Of a stretch of DNA of 7,370 bases, positions 6,711 to 7,370 are shown piece after piece. The notes under the pieces were generated by a model. The model was not told the DNA's origin. It searched no databases and saw only the letters and a program-made list of their open reading frames with translations. The position numbers were made by a program, and so were the translations under genes. The stretch is from Bacteroidales bacterium (GTDB taxonomy: Bacteria; Bacteroidota; Bacteroidia; Bacteroidales; ML635J-15), in NCBI GenBank assembly GCA_028696755.1, contig JAQVGK010000167.1, positions 1-7,370 on the forward strand, read 5' to 3'. How positions within the stretch are numbered: position 1 is the first letter of the stretch; each line of letters starts with the position of its first letter.

Positions 6711-7370
6711 CTAATGATAGAGTTTAGAGTTCAAATTATCTAAATTAGTTTTATGCTTAATTATATTTTTTCTAATTTCCTTGCAATAATTCGAGTTAAA
6801 GACGATATTTTCTGTTTTGTTCTTAAAAAACTCACATCCAGTTTCATCTTTTTCAAGAACTGCATGTGCAAACTGATTACGGACATTTATTATTTCCTTT
6901 TTATAATCATCAATAAAATTATCAAAATCATTTTTGTCAATTACTGCGGATAACACACTTGCTCTCTGCGCTGAAGTGAGTAATAAAGGGTCTTTAATTA
7001 TCTTACTTATGTTGTTATTCATTTTACATTTTAATGATAACTGATGTTTTCTCTCAAAAAAATCAATTAGTTCATCATATAATTTTTCACGAATCTCGTC
7101 GTCATTACAAGTAATATACTTGCGTACCATCTCGAATGACTTCTCGTCTAAGATACTAGTCTCGTGCATTATCATCCCACGCATTGATACAATATGTTCA
7201 AACTTAGCAATTGTTAAAGAAATTAATTCTTCTATTTTTCTTTGTAATTCTGCATGGTAACCAGTCCCTTCTAAGTTGTAAAAGCTAATTCTACTACTAT
7301 TTGACAATCCTACCGTTCTTATCTCTTGATTTGCTGAATAAAAAAACACTTCAGTTAAAACATTCTTATC
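6711..7370 (-). CDS. Receiver-like / HEPN-like protein, C-terminal part (cut by right edge)
   Basis: The frame is open from the right edge to the TAG at 6711, giving 219 visible residues; the true start is outside the window. A GTG at 7349 could serve as a start, but the seven codons before it (DKNVLTE) are in frame and read into VFFYSANQEI. That stretch resembles strand 4 of a receiver domain (the 'vlfySa' block), so the gene most likely begins further right with a receiver or pseudo-receiver domain. A long helical part follows (ELQRKIEELISLTIAKFEHIV, then MRGMIMHETSILDEKSFEMV). Near the end is VRNQFAHAV with R164 and H169 (counted from the edge), the RX4H motif of HEPN ribonucleases and HEPN-like bundles. 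No membrane segment is seen. It lies 181 bp upstream of the methyltransferase on the same strand. Function is unknown: it could be a signalling output protein or a defence effector. Confidence 0.75.
   Translation of the reverse strand, partial: DKNVLTEVFFYSANQEIRTVGLSNSSRISFYNLEGTGYHAELQRKIEELISLTIAKFEHIVSMRGMIMHETSILDEKSFEMVRKYITCNDDEIREKLYDELIDFFERKHQLSLKCKMNNNISKIIKDPLLLTSAQRASVLSAVIDKNDFDNFIDDYKKEIINVRNQFAHAVLEKDETGCEFFKNKTENIVFNSNYCKEIRKNIIKHKTNLDNLNSKLYH

Overview
The window suggests a Bacteroidota (Bacteroidetes) chromosome. It is AT-rich. Starts lack Shine-Dalgarno sequences, and two gene fronts carry the TAnnTTTG type of -7 box found in this phylum. One protein begins with the Arm DNA-binding domain common in Bacteroidota tyrosine recombinases. 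I cannot name a genus from the sequence.

Layout. Positions 1-1846 (minus) hold the N-terminal 615 residues of a SWIM zinc-finger / SNF2-associated protein; its helicase part lies beyond the left edge. Positions 1847-2296 are a gene-free spacer with that gene's promoter and an inverted pair of REP-like units. Positions 2297-2944 (plus) carry a probable two-gene operon: a 132-residue protein of unknown function and a 79-residue XRE-type repressor-like protein. After a 199-bp convergent spacer comes a complete type II restriction-modification module on the minus strand (3144-6529). It is read as a 735-residue cytosine-C5 methyltransferase followed, through a TAATG stop/start overlap, by a 392-residue MvaI/BcnI-type PD-(D/E)XK endonuclease. 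Upstream of it (6711-7370, minus, cut by the right edge) is a protein whose visible start resembles the end of a receiver domain and whose later part holds an RNQFAH (RX4H, HEPN-like) motif.

How the genes work together. The methyltransferase should protect the host sites that the nuclease cuts, and the methyltransferase-first, overlapping order couples nuclease synthesis to methylase synthesis. The most unusual point is the methyltransferase itself. Its first ~95 residues look like the Arm DNA-binding domain of an integrase. Its promoter carries three direct copies of TGTCCGT, two of them as the exact 10-mer ATGTCCGTAA 30 bp apart, placed around the -7 box and between the likely transcription start and the ATG. 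Integrase Arm domains bind short direct repeats, so a plausible but untested idea is that the methyltransferase binds its own promoter through the borrowed domain and so regulates the module without a separate controller protein. The methyltransferase also has an unusually long helical insertion between motifs VI and VIII.
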